Source of the DNA: Emiliania huxleyi CCMP1516
Lineage: Eukaryota; Haptophyta; Isochrysidales; Noelaerhabdaceae
Direction: 5' to 3'
NCBI RefSeq assembly: GCF_000372725.1
Contig: NW_005196603.1
Span: 63,489-127,488, forward strand
Length of the DNA stretch: 64,000 nt
Positions 1 to 10,826 of the stretch are shown here, piece after piece (position 1 is the first letter of the stretch; each line of letters starts with the position of its first letter). Below the pieces are notes generated by a model. The model searched no databases. It was not told the origin of the DNA and saw nothing but the letters and a program-made list of their open reading frames with translations. The position numbers and the translations under genes are program-made.

Positions 1-556
1 CGGCATGCTTTGCGGGATCTACATCTACAATGGGCCGGCAGCTCCGGAAGCGCCCGCCGATCCGAAGGACGTGGAGGCCGGTAACGACACCGCGGAGGTT
101 ATCGACCCCTTCGGCCCGGTTCGCATAGCTGTTTCGGGCCGCTCCTCAGCAAGGAGGTCGACGGTTGGAGGTTCCAGTCGCAAGACAGGCGCGGCCTGAG
201 AGCCCGGGGAGGGCTCGGCCAGCGCCTCCAAGCCTCACTGCACGCTCGCCCTCGCGCGTGCCGTGCACGTGTGTACGATTTTGTGCATTACTGGTTTGTG
301 AGACTTTGGTGTAAAATTCTTTAAGCCCCGCACAAACACCCCTATCCGGCATCGGCAGTTAACGACCGCACTCAAGTGCTCCAACCAAATGCTCCTCGCA
401 CACAACACTGGGGGCACGGGACACTGGCGCGCCATCCAATTCGAGTCAATAGTCAACCCCGGATGTGGGGCGAGCGTCGGCGAGACAGTGCAAGCTGTTC
501 CCACAGCAGGCTGGAAGTACCTCGCCAGCTCCCTCCCTCTCTCACGCTCTCCCCCA
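1..556. other. Left edge, no firm gene
   Basis: No gene can be supported here. A short plus-strand frame ending at 199 could be the last exon of a gene that begins before the window, but it has no recognisable motif. Positions about 390-430 carry a reverse-oriented copy of the short dispersed repeat seen near 13.44, 52.06, 54.8 and 58.05 kb (core CCAGTCCCGTGCCCAGT). The sequence taaaattcttt near 312 is a motif that accompanies some of those copies. Confidence 0.4.
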
Positions 557-1608
557 TCACAGGCCCATATGCTGGAGCGAATCCTCAGAGTAGGAGTGCG
601 CGATCCTGTACGAGCGCAACAGCGGGTTGAGCTCCTTGAAGGGCGGCGACGAGTAGAAGTCGTCCGAGTGCTTCTTCTCGATCTTCTTGAAGTTGTCCGG
701 CGCATGCAACAGCTCGCCACCTGGAACATGCGGCTCGTATCCTTCGGCCTCGGCCTCGGCCTTCGAGAACATCTCGACGTGGCGCGTGTCGCCCTCGCTC
801 AGCCGCGTGCCCTGAATGGCCGCCCAGCCCGAATGCGTGAGTGCCGGCTCGAGAGACCACACGGGGTGGTCCGCGTCATATTTGCGCCAGCCGGGCCGGC
901 ACAGCTCATACTCCTGTAGCACCATGCCCTCTTGCAGGCGGATGAGCTCCCGCTTGGCGCGCGCGCGGAACATGCTTGCGCGAATGCGTGCCGCAGCGCC
1001 AAGAATACGCTCGCGAAGCATCGCGTCAAAGAGCCGGCACGTGGCGCGGGCGGCGCCGAGAAGAACTGGCACATCTAGCCTGCGGCTGATTACTCCCCAC
1101 CGACCGCTGGCCGGTAAGCCAGAGTGAACAACCGCAGCAAGCACGGCGGCGAGCGCGTCATCGTCCAACACTGCCAGCGGCGCCTCGGCGAGGGCTGCGT
1201 GCCTGTCCGTAGACTGCAAAAGCCGCAGCGACGCCGCCTTGACCTTGACCGCCTCGCGGCCGCTCAAGCGTACCGGGAAACGCCCATTGGCGGTGCGCCG
1301 GCCGATGACGACGGCGCGCCGGCCGTTGAGCTGCGGCGCCTTGAGGGGAGAGAGAGCGATGGCTGACAATCACCCACTCACTCTCACCGTGACTCTCACT
1401 CCCTCACTCAGGCGCCTTGCTCAGGCCAGTCAGCTCGACCCCGGTGCCCGTCTCGAGGAGCTTGTTCACTATCGCGCCAAAGCTTGCATGTCCGCTCGCG
1501 AGCCGGTCGGTCAGCACGTCGTGTTCGGCGTCAGTCATTATCTCTCGCGCCAGTGCGTCCTGCGTGATGGCGTCAAAGGCAGCCTCGTCCTCAGCGAGCC
1601 GCTGCGCC
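557..1608 (-). CDS. LNG/SH3-like module protein, 5' end unresolved
   Basis: This is a minus-strand gene of unknown function. The last exon (1339-557, 260 codons plus stop) opens with a small beta-type module, APQLNGRRAVV...GRFPVRL...KAASL. This resembles the LNG-G-V/GRF-V-L module that also occurs in the ankyrin genes and the alpha-kinase gene of this window. It continues into a helical, Arg/Ala-rich middle and an aromatic C-terminus without known motifs. The preceding exon (1608-1416) is strongly coding-like, acidic and helical, and joins in phase 0 through a 76-nt GC-AG intron (1340-1415). In that intron the donor side AAG|GCGCCTGAG mirrors the acceptor side AAG|GCGCCGCAG. Further coding-like sequence lies upstream to about 1870, in two frames that I could not join, so the true start is missing. 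There is no ATG at the head of the last exon, which supports an upstream exon. Function is not inferred. Confidence 0.6.
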
Positions 1609-2014
1609 CTTGATGGGAGTAGTGGATTTTGTGGAGAAGGAAAGTGTCGTCGCTGCTGAGCGGCCGTGGTAATTTCTGGAACTCAGCGAGGACCTCCGAC
1701 AACTCAATCGCTCTCTTTCGCCATTGGGACTCGTGCGTTTCGAGCTGCAAACCATCTCCCGTGCGGTGGCCCACGCAGATCTCATCTCGCAGTTCGATCG
1801 CGTTCCAGGCTCGCTTGCTTAGCTTCCTCGACGATCCTGTGGACGCCATCCCAGATGAGAGGTTCAGCACTCAGGCGAGAGGTAGCAGCCACGTGTAATT
1901 CTTTTTCTTCAGGGTCGTTCTGTGGAGCCGCCCGGTTCGCTCTCTCGGCGCTCGTGGCGGCCAACCTCAGCGAGGCCCGGGTCGCGCCCGCGGCATATCC
2001 TCCCGATGGCGGCC

Positions 2015-2085
2015 TCACAAAAAAGAAAGAAAGAAAACAGACAACCCAAGGGAGGGATGGGAGGACGGCCTCACAGACTCTGCGA
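2015..2085 (+). repeat. Dispersed repeat, purine tract family
   Basis: A run of GAAA units is followed by CCCAAGGGAGGGATGGGAGG. The same block occurs reversed at about 10500-10590 and again in plus orientation at about 13612-13690, where flanking sequence (CACAGGGATTTCACGG) is also shared with the 10.5-kb copy. It looks like a short interspersed element or processed fragment. No coding potential. Confidence 0.6.
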
Positions 2086-2162
2086 GTCAAAATTCTTTAG
2101 CGCTAAACCCGTTGCTTGGCCGCCGCGAGGAGCTCGCCGCCGCTGAGTCGGCCGGTGCCCTC

Positions 2163-4445
2163 ATGAGCGACGCGGCAGATGAGGCCGAGCGCTGGGCCTG
2201 CGAGCTGCTCGCGGCGGCGCGCGGCGATCCCTCGAGCGCAGCTCTCTCGGGTCTCTCGACGGCGCTCCGCGGCTGCGCAGAGGAGGTCCGAGAGCTCGCC
2301 GCTCCTCCTCCGCCTGCGGCGAAGGCAGAGCACTCTGCGGCTGCGCCTTTGGCGGCGGAGGCGGAGCAGGCGGAGGCCGAGGCCGCAGCGGAGGCCGAGG
2401 CCGCGGCGGAGGCGGAGGCTGCGGCGGCGGTTGCAACTGCGGCGGGCGAGGTGTGGCGCCAGTCGGCTGCTGCGGCAGTGCTGCTTGGGTGGAGTCGGGC
2501 GGCGGTGGGGAGGCGCGAGAGTAGGCTGCGCAGCGAGATGGCTTCCCGCCGGAGCTCGCGGCGCTCCCGCCTCCGCGCGCTTCGGCGCTGGGCGGCCTGG
2601 TGCTCTCTCCACCTCAGCTGCGTGAGGCGCGCGGGCGCGGCGGTGGCGCGGGGGCGCGCGGGGCGGCTGCGGCGGTCGGTGGAACGGTGGGCCGCGTCTA
2701 CAAACGCAGCACTGGGCCGGATCGACGCTGCGCAGGCGTTCGGTCGGCGGCTGCGTCTCACCTTGGAGGGGATTCGACGTTGTGATCCGCAGTCTTCCAC
2801 TACGTAGGCGCTCGGCCGACGGCGAGACGTCGCACGGCTGCGGCGCGCTGCCGCCGCCCTAGTCGCTGGCGCGGCGCGCGGCGCGCAGTGCGGGCTCGCA
2901 GCGGCGGCTGGGCGCGCGATGCAGCTGCGGCGAGGCTGGAGGGCGATGCGGGCCCACGCCGTGCGGCGCTCCGAAGGCTCCAGAGCGGCTCTGCGCCGCT
3001 CCTCTCACGCCCGCTTCCAGGCGCGAATAAGGGAGGCGATGCACGCTGCTCTTCGTCGGTGGGCGAGGGCGGTCGTCTCCGGCCTCGGCGCGGCGCTGCT
3101 CGACTCTCGCGCCGACCGCGCTTGCCGCCAGCGCGGCCGCCAGCGCCGCTTCGCCGCGTGGCATCTCCGCGCGGCGGCGGCGGCAGCGCAGGGGGAGGCG
3201 GTGCAGCGGTGCGGCCGCCGCCTCGCGCAGAGGCGGTGCTTTCGGCGGTGGGTGACGGCGCTGCGAGGCGTGCGGTCACGCCAGTCTGCGGCTCAGACGG
3301 GGAGGGCACACCGCGCGGTTCGCGCGCTCCGGCTCTGGCGGCGGCGCGCGGCGGCGTGGCGCGGCGCGGCGGGTGCCGGGTCTCAAGTCGCGCGGCGGCG
3401 GGAGCGGCTCTCGGCTTTGCGCGCGTTCTGTGTGTGGGCGCGGCAGGGAGGCGGCCTCGCTGCCCTCTCGCGGAGGCTGCTGCGTGCGGAGGCGGCGGTC
3501 GCTGCGAGGAGGCGGCGCGCCGCGTTTCGCCGCTGGAGAGCGTCTGGCCGCTCGGAGGCAGCTCTCGGCCAGATCGGTCGTCGCACCGCGGCGGCTGCCT
3601 GTTTGGTGGCGATGCGCTGCGCACTGGAGCGATGGCGGTGCCTCGCGTCTCGGCGGGCGACGGCGGGTGAGGCTGCGGCGGCGGCGCGTGCCGCAGTCTG
3701 CGCGCGGCGCTGTCGGCAAGGCTTGCGACGTTGGCTGGACGGCGCCGCGGCATTTGCGGCCGCCGCCCACATGGCGCGCTTGGCGGAGATCTCCTTCCAG
3801 ATCCGCGCGGGTAGCAGGAGGGCACGCGCTCTCCGCGATCGCGTCGGAGGCGAGGCGCGCGGGCATGGCGCGGAGGCGCACCGGCCTTCTTCCGCTCTCG
3901 CCGAGGCGTGGTGGATGTGGCGGCGGGGGGCGGCCGGGGCGGCGGCGGCAGGGGCGGCGGCGGCGGGAGGGGCGGGAGCGGGGGCGTCGGCCGCAGCGGT
4001 GGCGATGTCTGCAGGGCCAAGAGTACGCCAGGCCAGCCCTGACGACGCCAGTGGGACGGCTCCGAGGGCAGGTGGTGGTGGTGGCGGCGGCGGCAGGGGC
4101 GGCGGGAGCGAGGGCGGCGGCGGCGGCGGCGGCGGCGGGGGCGGCGGCCCACCCGTCGTTTCGCTGCAGGAGCGCGTGGCGCGCGAGTGCGCCGCCTTTG
4201 GCGTGGTTGCCGCCCGGTGGCGCACCCTCGCGCTGGAGGCGCTCGAGGATGGCGCACAGGCGGCGGCGGCTGGCCCCGCGCCGCCGCTGTTGCCGACGGC
4301 GCGGAGCGGGACGGCTGGCTTGGAGGAGAGGGTGGCGCGCGAGTGCGCGGCGTACGGCGCCCTCGCCGCCCAGTGGAGAGCGCTGGCGCCGCCTCTGGCG
4401 CCGCCGGTCGGCTGCACATCGGGCCCCCGGTGCACCAGGCGGTGA
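2163..4445 (+). CDS. Sfi1-like Trp-repeat (centrin-binding type) protein
   Basis: Predicted 736-aa basic, Ala/Arg-rich protein with many spaced helical repeats of the form LRRWxxx, FRRWVTALR, LRLWRRR, FRRWRASGR and LRRWLDG. This is the tryptophan-centred pattern of Sfi1-type proteins, which bind centrin along a long helix at centrosomes or basal bodies. The repeats occupy roughly residues 120-460. A Gly/Ala-rich low-complexity stretch follows, then two copies of a short C-terminal motif (ERVARECAA.G..AA.WR.LA). An in-frame TAG at 2805-2807 would split the gene, but an in-frame 72-nt GC-AG intron (2736-2807) removes it, giving exons 2163-2735 and 2808-4445 in one frame. The intron begins GCGTTCGGTCGGCGG and exon 2 begins GCGCTCGGCCGACGG. 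ATG at 2163 is the first in frame. Extreme GC content makes all frames open here. The Trp spacing is the evidence for this frame. Confidence 0.6.
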
Positions 4446-4796
4446 GCTTATTTTTCCCGTGACAAGAGTCTGGCAGACACACAACCTTAAGAGCACACGC
4501 GCCTTGACACTGTTGTGCCTATTATAATTTTTTCAAGAGCCAAGAAGGAATTTTTTTCGAGATGTCGCGCAAGTCGCCGACCGTACACCCAGAAATCACG
4601 ACTCTCGACGTCGCTGCGCCGCTGCGCGCAGCCGTCGCACTTTGAAGGGGCGGCGGCGACGTGCGATGCGCGGACGCGGCGCGCGAGGCGAGGCTGCCCA
4701 CGCGGGACAGGGCCTGCATGGCGCGATGATGTGGGGACTTGCGCTGCGGAAAAGAAGGAAAATTCAGTTGTTTTTCTTGTTTTTCTTGGACTTGCG
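4446..4796. other. Intergenic, 351 bp
   Basis: Nothing recognisable. It probably holds the 3' end of the Sfi1-like transcript and the promoter/5' leader of the F-box/RCC1 gene. A short AT-rich patch (tattataattttttcaag) lies at about 4520-4540. Confidence 0.4.
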
Positions 4797-6221
4797 ATGT
4801 CCACCCCGCCGCCGCCGCGCCGCTCGCGCCGCCTCGCCGCCCCCGCCTCCACCGCCGCTCCCTCGCCGAGCACGCCACCGCCCGCCCGCCTCCTCGACCT
4901 TCCCACGGAGCTCCTCGTCCGCGCCCTCTCTCGCTGCGAAAGCCCCGTCGACATCGCCCGCGTCGCGGCCGTCTCGCTGCTCTTTCACGCCTCGCTTGTG
5001 GTGGAGGCCATCCGCTTGTGGGCGCAAGAGCGCGGCTTCGAGCTGCCGGCGCAGCCGGAGGGCGAGGGCTGCGCCGTGCGGTGGCTGTGCTTCGCTGCGC
5101 TGCTGTGCGAGTCCAACCCGCCGGCGAGGGCGGCCGCAAGCGAACATCACAGCCTTTTCATTGACGGCGAGGGGCGGCTCTCGTCGTGCGGTTCAGCGCC
5201 GAGCTTCCACCCATCCCTCCTCGGCCACGGCGCGGGCGTCACGCGGCTAATCACGCCAACCCTACTCCCGTCGACGCTGGGTGAGCGCGCCGTGAGCGTG
5301 TCGGCTGGAGATTTCCACAGCCTCGCCCTCACCGCCGGCGGAGCTGTCTGGAGCTGGGGTTGGGGAGTCGACGGCCAGCACGAGCTGCTGCCCACGAAGG
5401 TCGAGGCATTTGCCGGGCAGCGCGTCGTCGCTGTCTCGGTCGCATTCGGGCACAGCCTCGCCCTCACCGCCAACGGCAGCGTCTGGAGCTGGGGCTTTGG
5501 AGACGGGGGCCAGTTGGGCCACGGCGACGAGCAGCACCAGCTGCTGCCGAAGAAGGTCGAGGCTTTTGCTGGCCAACGCATCGTCGGTCTATCGGCTGGA
5601 GGCCACCACAGCCTCGCCCTCACCGCCGACGGAGCTGTGTGGAGCTGGGGCTTTGGACACTTTGGCCAGCTAGGCCACGGCGACGAGCAGCCCCAGTGGC
5701 AGCCGAAGAAGGTCGAGGCTTTCGCTGGCCAGCGTTTCATCGCTGTGTCGACGGGACGCGAACACAGCCTCGCCCTCACCGCCAACGGCGCTCTCTGGAG
5801 CTGGGGCAGTGGAGGTCTCGGCCAGCTGGGCCACGGCAACCAGCAGCGCCAGCTGCTGCCCAAGAAGATCGAGGCCATTGCTGGCCAGCGCGTCGTCGCT
5901 GTGTCGGCTGGATTCGGGCACAGCCTCGCCACCACCGCCGGTGGTGCCGTCTGGAGCTGGGGCCATGGAGGGTGTGGCAGGCTGGGCCACGGCGACGAGC
6001 AGCACCAGCTGCTGCCGAAGAAGATCGAGGCCATTGCTGGCCAGCGCGTCGTCGCTGTGTCGGCTGGGGTCGTGCACAACCTCGCCTTCACTGCCGACGG
6101 CGCCGTCTTCACCTGGGGCAAGGGTGACCACGGCTGCCTAGGCCACGGAGAGGACCTGTCGAATCAGCTGCTGCCCAAGAAGGTCGAGGCGTGGCCGCCT
6201 AACACGCCCGCATCCGCTTGA
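4797..6221 (+). CDS. F-box protein with RCC1 repeats
   Basis: Intronless 474-aa protein. Residues about 28-75 form an F-box (LLDLPTELLVRALSRC, then VAAVSLLFHAS), the Skp1-binding module of SCF ubiquitin ligases. From about residue 150 to the end there are six RCC1-type blades with the signature GxVWSWGxGxxGQLGHG and VVAVSAGxxHSLALTA, enough for a beta-propeller that would bind the substrate. The blades are very alike at DNA level, with QHQLLPKKVEAFAGQR recurring almost unchanged, so they were duplicated or homogenised recently. ATG at 4797 is chosen because the open frame upstream is low-complexity and the F-box begins shortly after it. The family includes many environmental-signal and ubiquitin adaptors. 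The substrate cannot be inferred. Confidence 0.88.
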   Translation: MSTPPPPRRSRRLAAPASTAAPSPSTPPPARLLDLPTELLVRALSRCESPVDIARVAAVSLLFHASLVVEAIRLWAQERGFELPAQPEGEGCAVRWLCFAALLCESNPPARAAASEHHSLFIDGEGRLSSCGSAPSFHPSLLGHGAGVTRLITPTLLPSTLGERAVSVSAGDFHSLALTAGGAVWSWGWGVDGQHELLPTKVEAFAGQRVVAVSVAFGHSLALTANGSVWSWGFGDGGQLGHGDEQHQLLPKKVEAFAGQRIVGLSAGGHHSLALTADGAVWSWGFGHFGQLGHGDEQPQWQPKKVEAFAGQRFIAVSTGREHSLALTANGALWSWGSGGLGQLGHGNQQRQLLPKKIEAIAGQRVVAVSAGFGHSLATTAGGAVWSWGHGGCGRLGHGDEQHQLLPKKIEAIAGQRVVAVSAGVVHNLAFTADGAVFTWGKGDHGCLGHGEDLSNQLLPKKVEAWPPNTPASA

Positions 6222-7351
6222 CTACCAACGACTGACCGCAAAGATCCTTGAGGCGAGGGCGATCCCCCCTCCCCTCGCCGTCGGCGGCGGCGGCGAAGGC
6301 AGTGCCGTCGCGCGCCCCGTCTCCAGCGCCGTCGCCGGTGTCGCGCTTCTCTCTGGCCTCGCCGCAGGCGCGACACACGCACGCAGACCACACACACACA
6401 CACACACGCCGCTCACCCACGCGCACCGGGCCTTGCAGTTGAATGCCATTGGGCTCCTGTCGTCTAGACGTGGAGTCGCGAGGGATCGCCCGGCCCTTGC
6501 CCCACTGCCATGCTTGTGTGAGGAGAGGGTTTACCTCACCTCGCCGCAGGCGCCGCCCAGCCGCGCGGGCGGAGGAGGCGGCATTGCACCGGCTCCGCCC
6601 GCTGGGATCGGTGGAGCCGCGGGTGTCTGGCGCCGCTCGGCGCGTCTCGTGCTCACTCCTAGCCACGCTTTCTGCGCCGCCACGGCGGGTGGCGGAGGCG
6701 CAGGTGCAGGCGGAGGCGGAGGCGGCGGAGCTGCTGCTGCTCGGCACAGCGGGCGGAGGCGGAGCAGGGGGCCAGGCGGTGGCGTCGAGACCGCACGTCC
6801 GCCGCAGCTATCGATGATTGGCGGCGGCGGCGCGGCGGGGGGAGCGCGGCCGCTGATTGCACGCCACGGCATGCGCACGCGCAAGGGCGAGTGAGGCGAG
6901 CGCTGCGCGTGTGTGGATTGCTTGCCCGGAGGCACGAGAGACGAGACGAGGCGCCGGTGGCGGCCTGGCGGCCTCGCCTCAGGCCCGAGTGCGCGCGCCG
7001 TCGGCGGCGGGGCGCTCGCCTATATACAGGGCCCCTAAAACTCCATATGTTTCCTCAGCACAATGCACGTGCACATGCACATGCACATTGTCCATGACAT
7101 GATGGGCATGTGCATGATGGGCAATGTGCATGTGCATGTGCATGTGCATGTGCATGTGCATGTGTGTCATGCACATGCACATCAAACATTCTTTCAAACA
7201 ACCAAACAAGATGAAACATCTCAACACACTCAGTCAGGTACGCACTACGCTGCGGTGCGTTATAACGTATTTGGACGCTGCCGCTCAGCCTCGGCGGGCC
7301 ACGCTAGACGGGACTCAGGCTGGCCTGCATCTCTTTGGCCACACGCGCACT
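6222..7351. other. Gene-poor interval with simple repeats
   Basis: No convincing gene. Several GC-driven frames of 60-180 aa overlap between 6200 and 6950 on both strands without conserved motifs. One plus-strand frame (about 6560-6817) is Ala/Glu-rich and could be an exon fragment. A CA/CAGAC run lies at about 6375-6412. Confidence 0.4.
7060..7195. repeat. ATGCAC/GTGCAT microsatellite
   Basis: Alternating purine-pyrimidine hexamers (GTGCAC, then CATGTG) fill about 135 bp and are largely self-complementary, so the tract can pair with itself. Encoded His/Val/Met repeats in all frames are a by-product. Confidence 0.85.
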
Positions 7352-10307
7352 CTACTGCGCCCTGAGCAGGGCCTCCACCTGCGCCCGCTGCTCCGCCGGC
7401 AGCGCCGCCATCTGCTCTGGCGAGATGAGCTTCAGCTGAGCTAACAACGACTCGCGCTGCGCAGCGGTGGCCACCGCCGTCGCCGCATCAGGCGGCGAAG
7501 GCTGTGGCGGCGGCGGACCGCGGCGCCGCAGCTCGCCCACTCCATGCGCGAACCAGCAGTTGGCCCCCTTTGCGCAGCAGCCGTCGCGCTGGAACCGCGA
7601 ACAGAGCTGCGTCTTGAGCAGGTCGGGCCGGGCGTTCGAGGCGAGGGGATCGTCGCGCTGGAAGCCGGTCACAGCTATCTTGTGCGTGGCGTCTGTCACG
7701 ATACGCAACCCGTCGTGGTCGTGAGCGACCTTCCCCTCGCGCAGCGGCGTCTTCGCACCGTGCTTGACGGCCGCCTGGCACTCTCGCGTCGTGAAACTGC
7801 GCTCTCGCCCGCGCTGGCTCGCGTGGTCCGTCTTGTGCATTGTGTAGGCCGACGTGTTGCGCGAAGAGTCGAGCAAATCCGAGTGCTCCGAAGCGCTCAC
7901 AGCACTCGCCCGAGGGTCAAACCGCAAATTCGCGGGGAGCCCGAGGAGCTTGCACAAGGGGTTGCACCTATTCAAGCGGGCGCTACGGTCAAGACACACC
8001 CGGCGAGTGTGTGGCAGTCCCGCGGCCTCCGCCTGTGCGTCTTGAGAAAGTCATCGATGCCCGCCTCGCCGCGGTCGGTGCGGCCAAAGCTCGAGGAGCG
8101 GTGGCTGTCTCTCCTGCTGGAGAGGTCTGAGTGGATCACCGGGTCGGAGAGGGAGAAGGTGTTGGTCGGCACGTCGAAGGTCCCCTGCACGTCGCACACC
8201 ATGACGCGCCCACCCTGCTCGCCTCGACCGCCCTGCATCTTCTTGGTGTGGGTCCAGTGCGAAAAGGCCTGAGGCACGTCGTCTGCCGTCGGCTCGTTCA
8301 CCCACCCGCCATCTGATCCTCGCCGCCTGTTGTCAACCTCCTCCTCCTCCTCCGCCTCCTCCTCCTGCTCCTCCTCCTCGACGATACCTCCGAGCCCGCC
8401 CTGCACCACTGTAGAGGCCTCTCTCTGCGAAGAAATCGTCTTGCGGCTCACGGTCCCAAAGTTTGTGTTCCACTTGCGATACTTGCCGAGCAGCAGGCGC
8501 TGTGCACAGGATGGGAACGTCAGATACGAGCAGGTGCTGGAGTGCTGTGGTGCTGCGAGCACCTCCACAAAGAAGAACCGGCCTTTGAGGTGGGTGCTGC
8601 CGACACGGTCGAGCTGGGCCTGGATGAAGAGGCAATCGCTCAAGTAGCTCACCTTGGGTACGTTGTGCGGGAGCTTCTTCTGGGCAACGATGCGGTTGAA
8701 CTCCTCTGCCAGCGCCGCCGCCGAAGCCTGTGTCAGCAGAGCTCGCTCGTGGAACTCGACCTCCCGCTCCACGGTGCTCTCGACGCGCCTGTTCTCCTTT
8801 CCAACATAGGCTTCCTCTGCCCAATCCCAGTCGAGGTACGTGTCGCCTTTCGCTGCGCTGCGCAACACCACCAGATTCTCGGGCTTGAGAGCCAGCACCT
8901 TGCGCTTGGTGAGCTCCGTGCGCTCGGTGCAGGCCGCCTGCCCCTTCAAGTGCCCCTTCAAGCGGTCTTCAAACGATGGGCCCTGCTCCTTCACCTTCAC
9001 CTCCACCTCCACCGAGAAGCGACCTGTCTCGAGGACTCGCGCGCGGAGGGTGCCCTGGAGGCCGTTCAGCTCCTGCGTCGCCGCTCCGGTCAGCCCTTGA
9101 ATCCGAACCTTCTCGCCTGCCTACAGTAAGGACGGTGCGGCGTGGACATACGTGCGTTACTCAGCCAGCCCACCACCTCGTCGCGGACCACGGCGAAGTC
9201 GAACAACGACATTTGCTTCTCGTCCAGCCGCGGCCCGGAGCGGCGCGTGGCGAGTCGCATGTGGAAGACATTCCGCTCGCCGCCCGAGCCGAAGAAGCCA
9301 TCTGAGATGGCGGCGAGCCGATCTCCTGGCACAGGCTGGATCTGTCCGCGCCGCTTCTTGCTCAGCTGGCCCTTAGCGATGTTGGCCGACCAGGTGGCCG
9401 GCACGTGGTAGACCTCGCAGCGATAGCAAGAGAAGGCGACCAGAGTCCCGTCCTCGCTGTGCATGAGCTTCTCGACGGCTCGCATGACCCGGGGTCCGCC
9501 GCCCGTCGACGTGAGCCGAGTCGAGGTGACCGTTTCGCTGAACGTCGCCAGCGAGTCGAGCAGCGATCCCTCGTCGAGCGTGGCCTCGCGAAAGATTCCG
9601 ACCGACTTGGGTAGGTCCTCTACCATCTTCCGCAACACCGAAAAGTCCTCGCGGCCGAAGCCGACGCAGACGAATCGGAACGTCGACGCCGCGCGCTCAC
9701 GCTCGTTCAGCATGTACCACAGCCGACGCACGCTGGAGCAGACGGCCGTGCTGACAAGGCGCGGGTCCCGTGTCTCGCTCTTGCGGTCCCGCGCAAGAAC
9801 AACATCGGAGGGCCGGCCATCGGAGAGAAACAGCACGCAGGTGCTCATGGTCGGTGGCACCGGCAGTCCAGCCTCGCTGCCTTGCGCGCGGGCGGCCTCC
9901 ACCGTCTGGATGAGGGAATGCAGCTTTGCGAGGGCCGGAAGGTAGTTGCCGTGTGAAGCGGGCTGCAAATGTGGCAGGTCGGCGACATCCGCAAACGGCG
10001 CACACTGCAGCAGGATATCCGCGCTGTCCTGCATCCGCACGACGGAGACGAGCTCGGACGGTGGGATGCCAGCGTCGAGCTGCGGCTGGACGAAACCGCA
10101 GCGCAGCGCGTCGTACAGCGCCTCAATGCGCGGAATGTTGCGGCCGTGACTGTGGCAGTCCGCCTCTCGCATGCTGCCGCTGGCGTCGAGTACCAAGATG
10201 GAATGTTGAGTGCATACCGCTGCTCGCTGCCAGTCGAAGCCCTCACTCGCATCGCGAATTGCTTCGTCGGCGGCGTCAGTGTCCTGGAGAGCAGCGAACG
10301 AGTTCAT
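7352..10307 (-). CDS. vWA/alpha-kinase/CCCH finger fusion protein
   Basis: Four exons (10307-9152, 9116-8563, 8499-8033, 7967-7352) join in frame to about 930 aa. Residues about 30-270 form a von Willebrand A domain with the MIDAS motif VLDASGS. Next comes an SH3-like LNG module (REKVRIQGL...LNGLQG...GRFSVEV). Then an alpha-kinase (MHCK/EF2K) domain follows: LAEEFN, GKYRKWNTNFG, AFSHW, VCDVQG, LSDPVIHS, GEAGIDDFLKTH, RCNPLCKLLGLP. The C-terminus has a CCCH zinc finger (CX8CX5CX3H) in a SRFQRDG context and a last helix (ISPEQMAALPAEQR) like the CstF-64 C-terminal domain. Introns: 9117-9151 (GT-AG, 35 nt), 8500-8562 (GT-AG, 63 nt, in frame) and 7968-8032 (GC-AG, 65 nt). The third splits the conserved H-RCN of the kinase and is strongly supported by it. 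vWA-alpha-kinases are known (Dictyostelium VwkA). The RNA-associated tail is the novelty. ATG at 10307 is the first in frame. Confidence 0.88.
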
Positions 10308-10484
10308 CGGCTCGCTCAATCAAGGTCACCGGCGCCGGCATGACGTCGTCGAAGAAAATAACGCGGTTGCACACATGAGCGTCATATTGTAGCGAGGTGG
10401 CATGAAGGTTGCAGCGAGAAGCGGCGAGAGACTGCGAAAAGAGATACGAGGAGGCAGACCCCCCAGGGTGGGCGACGGCTAGCG

Positions 10485-10790
10485 CATCACACCCTCCTCT
10501 CCTTAAAATCCCTGTGTGGTGGCGGCGTGCCGTTCTCCCATCCCTCCCTTGGGTTGTGTGTTTTCTTTCTTTCTTTCTTTCTTTCTTGTAGTGAACAGGC
10601 CGACTTCGCGGTTTGAGCGCCCAGCGCAGACCGACCGACCGCAGGGGGGGGCCGGTCGGCGGCCGCGGAATACCGCAGACCGGAGGCGCGGAGGGGGGGT
10701 CCGGTCGGTCGGAGCGCAGACCGAGGGGGGGGTCGGTCGGTCGGTCGGGTTGGCTCGAGGGTCACACCGCACATAGGTTACATGCTCGCC
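10485..10790. repeat. TTTC microsatellite and GGTCGGTCGG tract
   Basis: Positions 10500-10590 are the reversed copy of the 2.0-kb dispersed repeat, ending in (TTTC)n. About 10610-10750 is an imperfect array of CCGACCGACC / GGTCGGTCGG units with G runs. No gene is visible. Confidence 0.75.
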
Positions 10791-10826
10791 GCAGCTGTGA
10801 ATAAATTAGTATCTATTAGTAATCTC

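Noticed and set aside
2800..4482. 560-codon minus-strand frame opposite the Sfi1-like gene, and other long frames there
   Set aside because: Arg/Pro low-complexity only, a shadow of GC-rich coding sequence. The Trp-repeat pattern supports the plus frame.
7060..7195. CRISPR-like array
   Set aside because: Uninterrupted simple repeat without spacers, in a eukaryotic window.
7063..7365. His/Val/Met repeat ORF
   Set aside because: Translation of a hexamer microsatellite.
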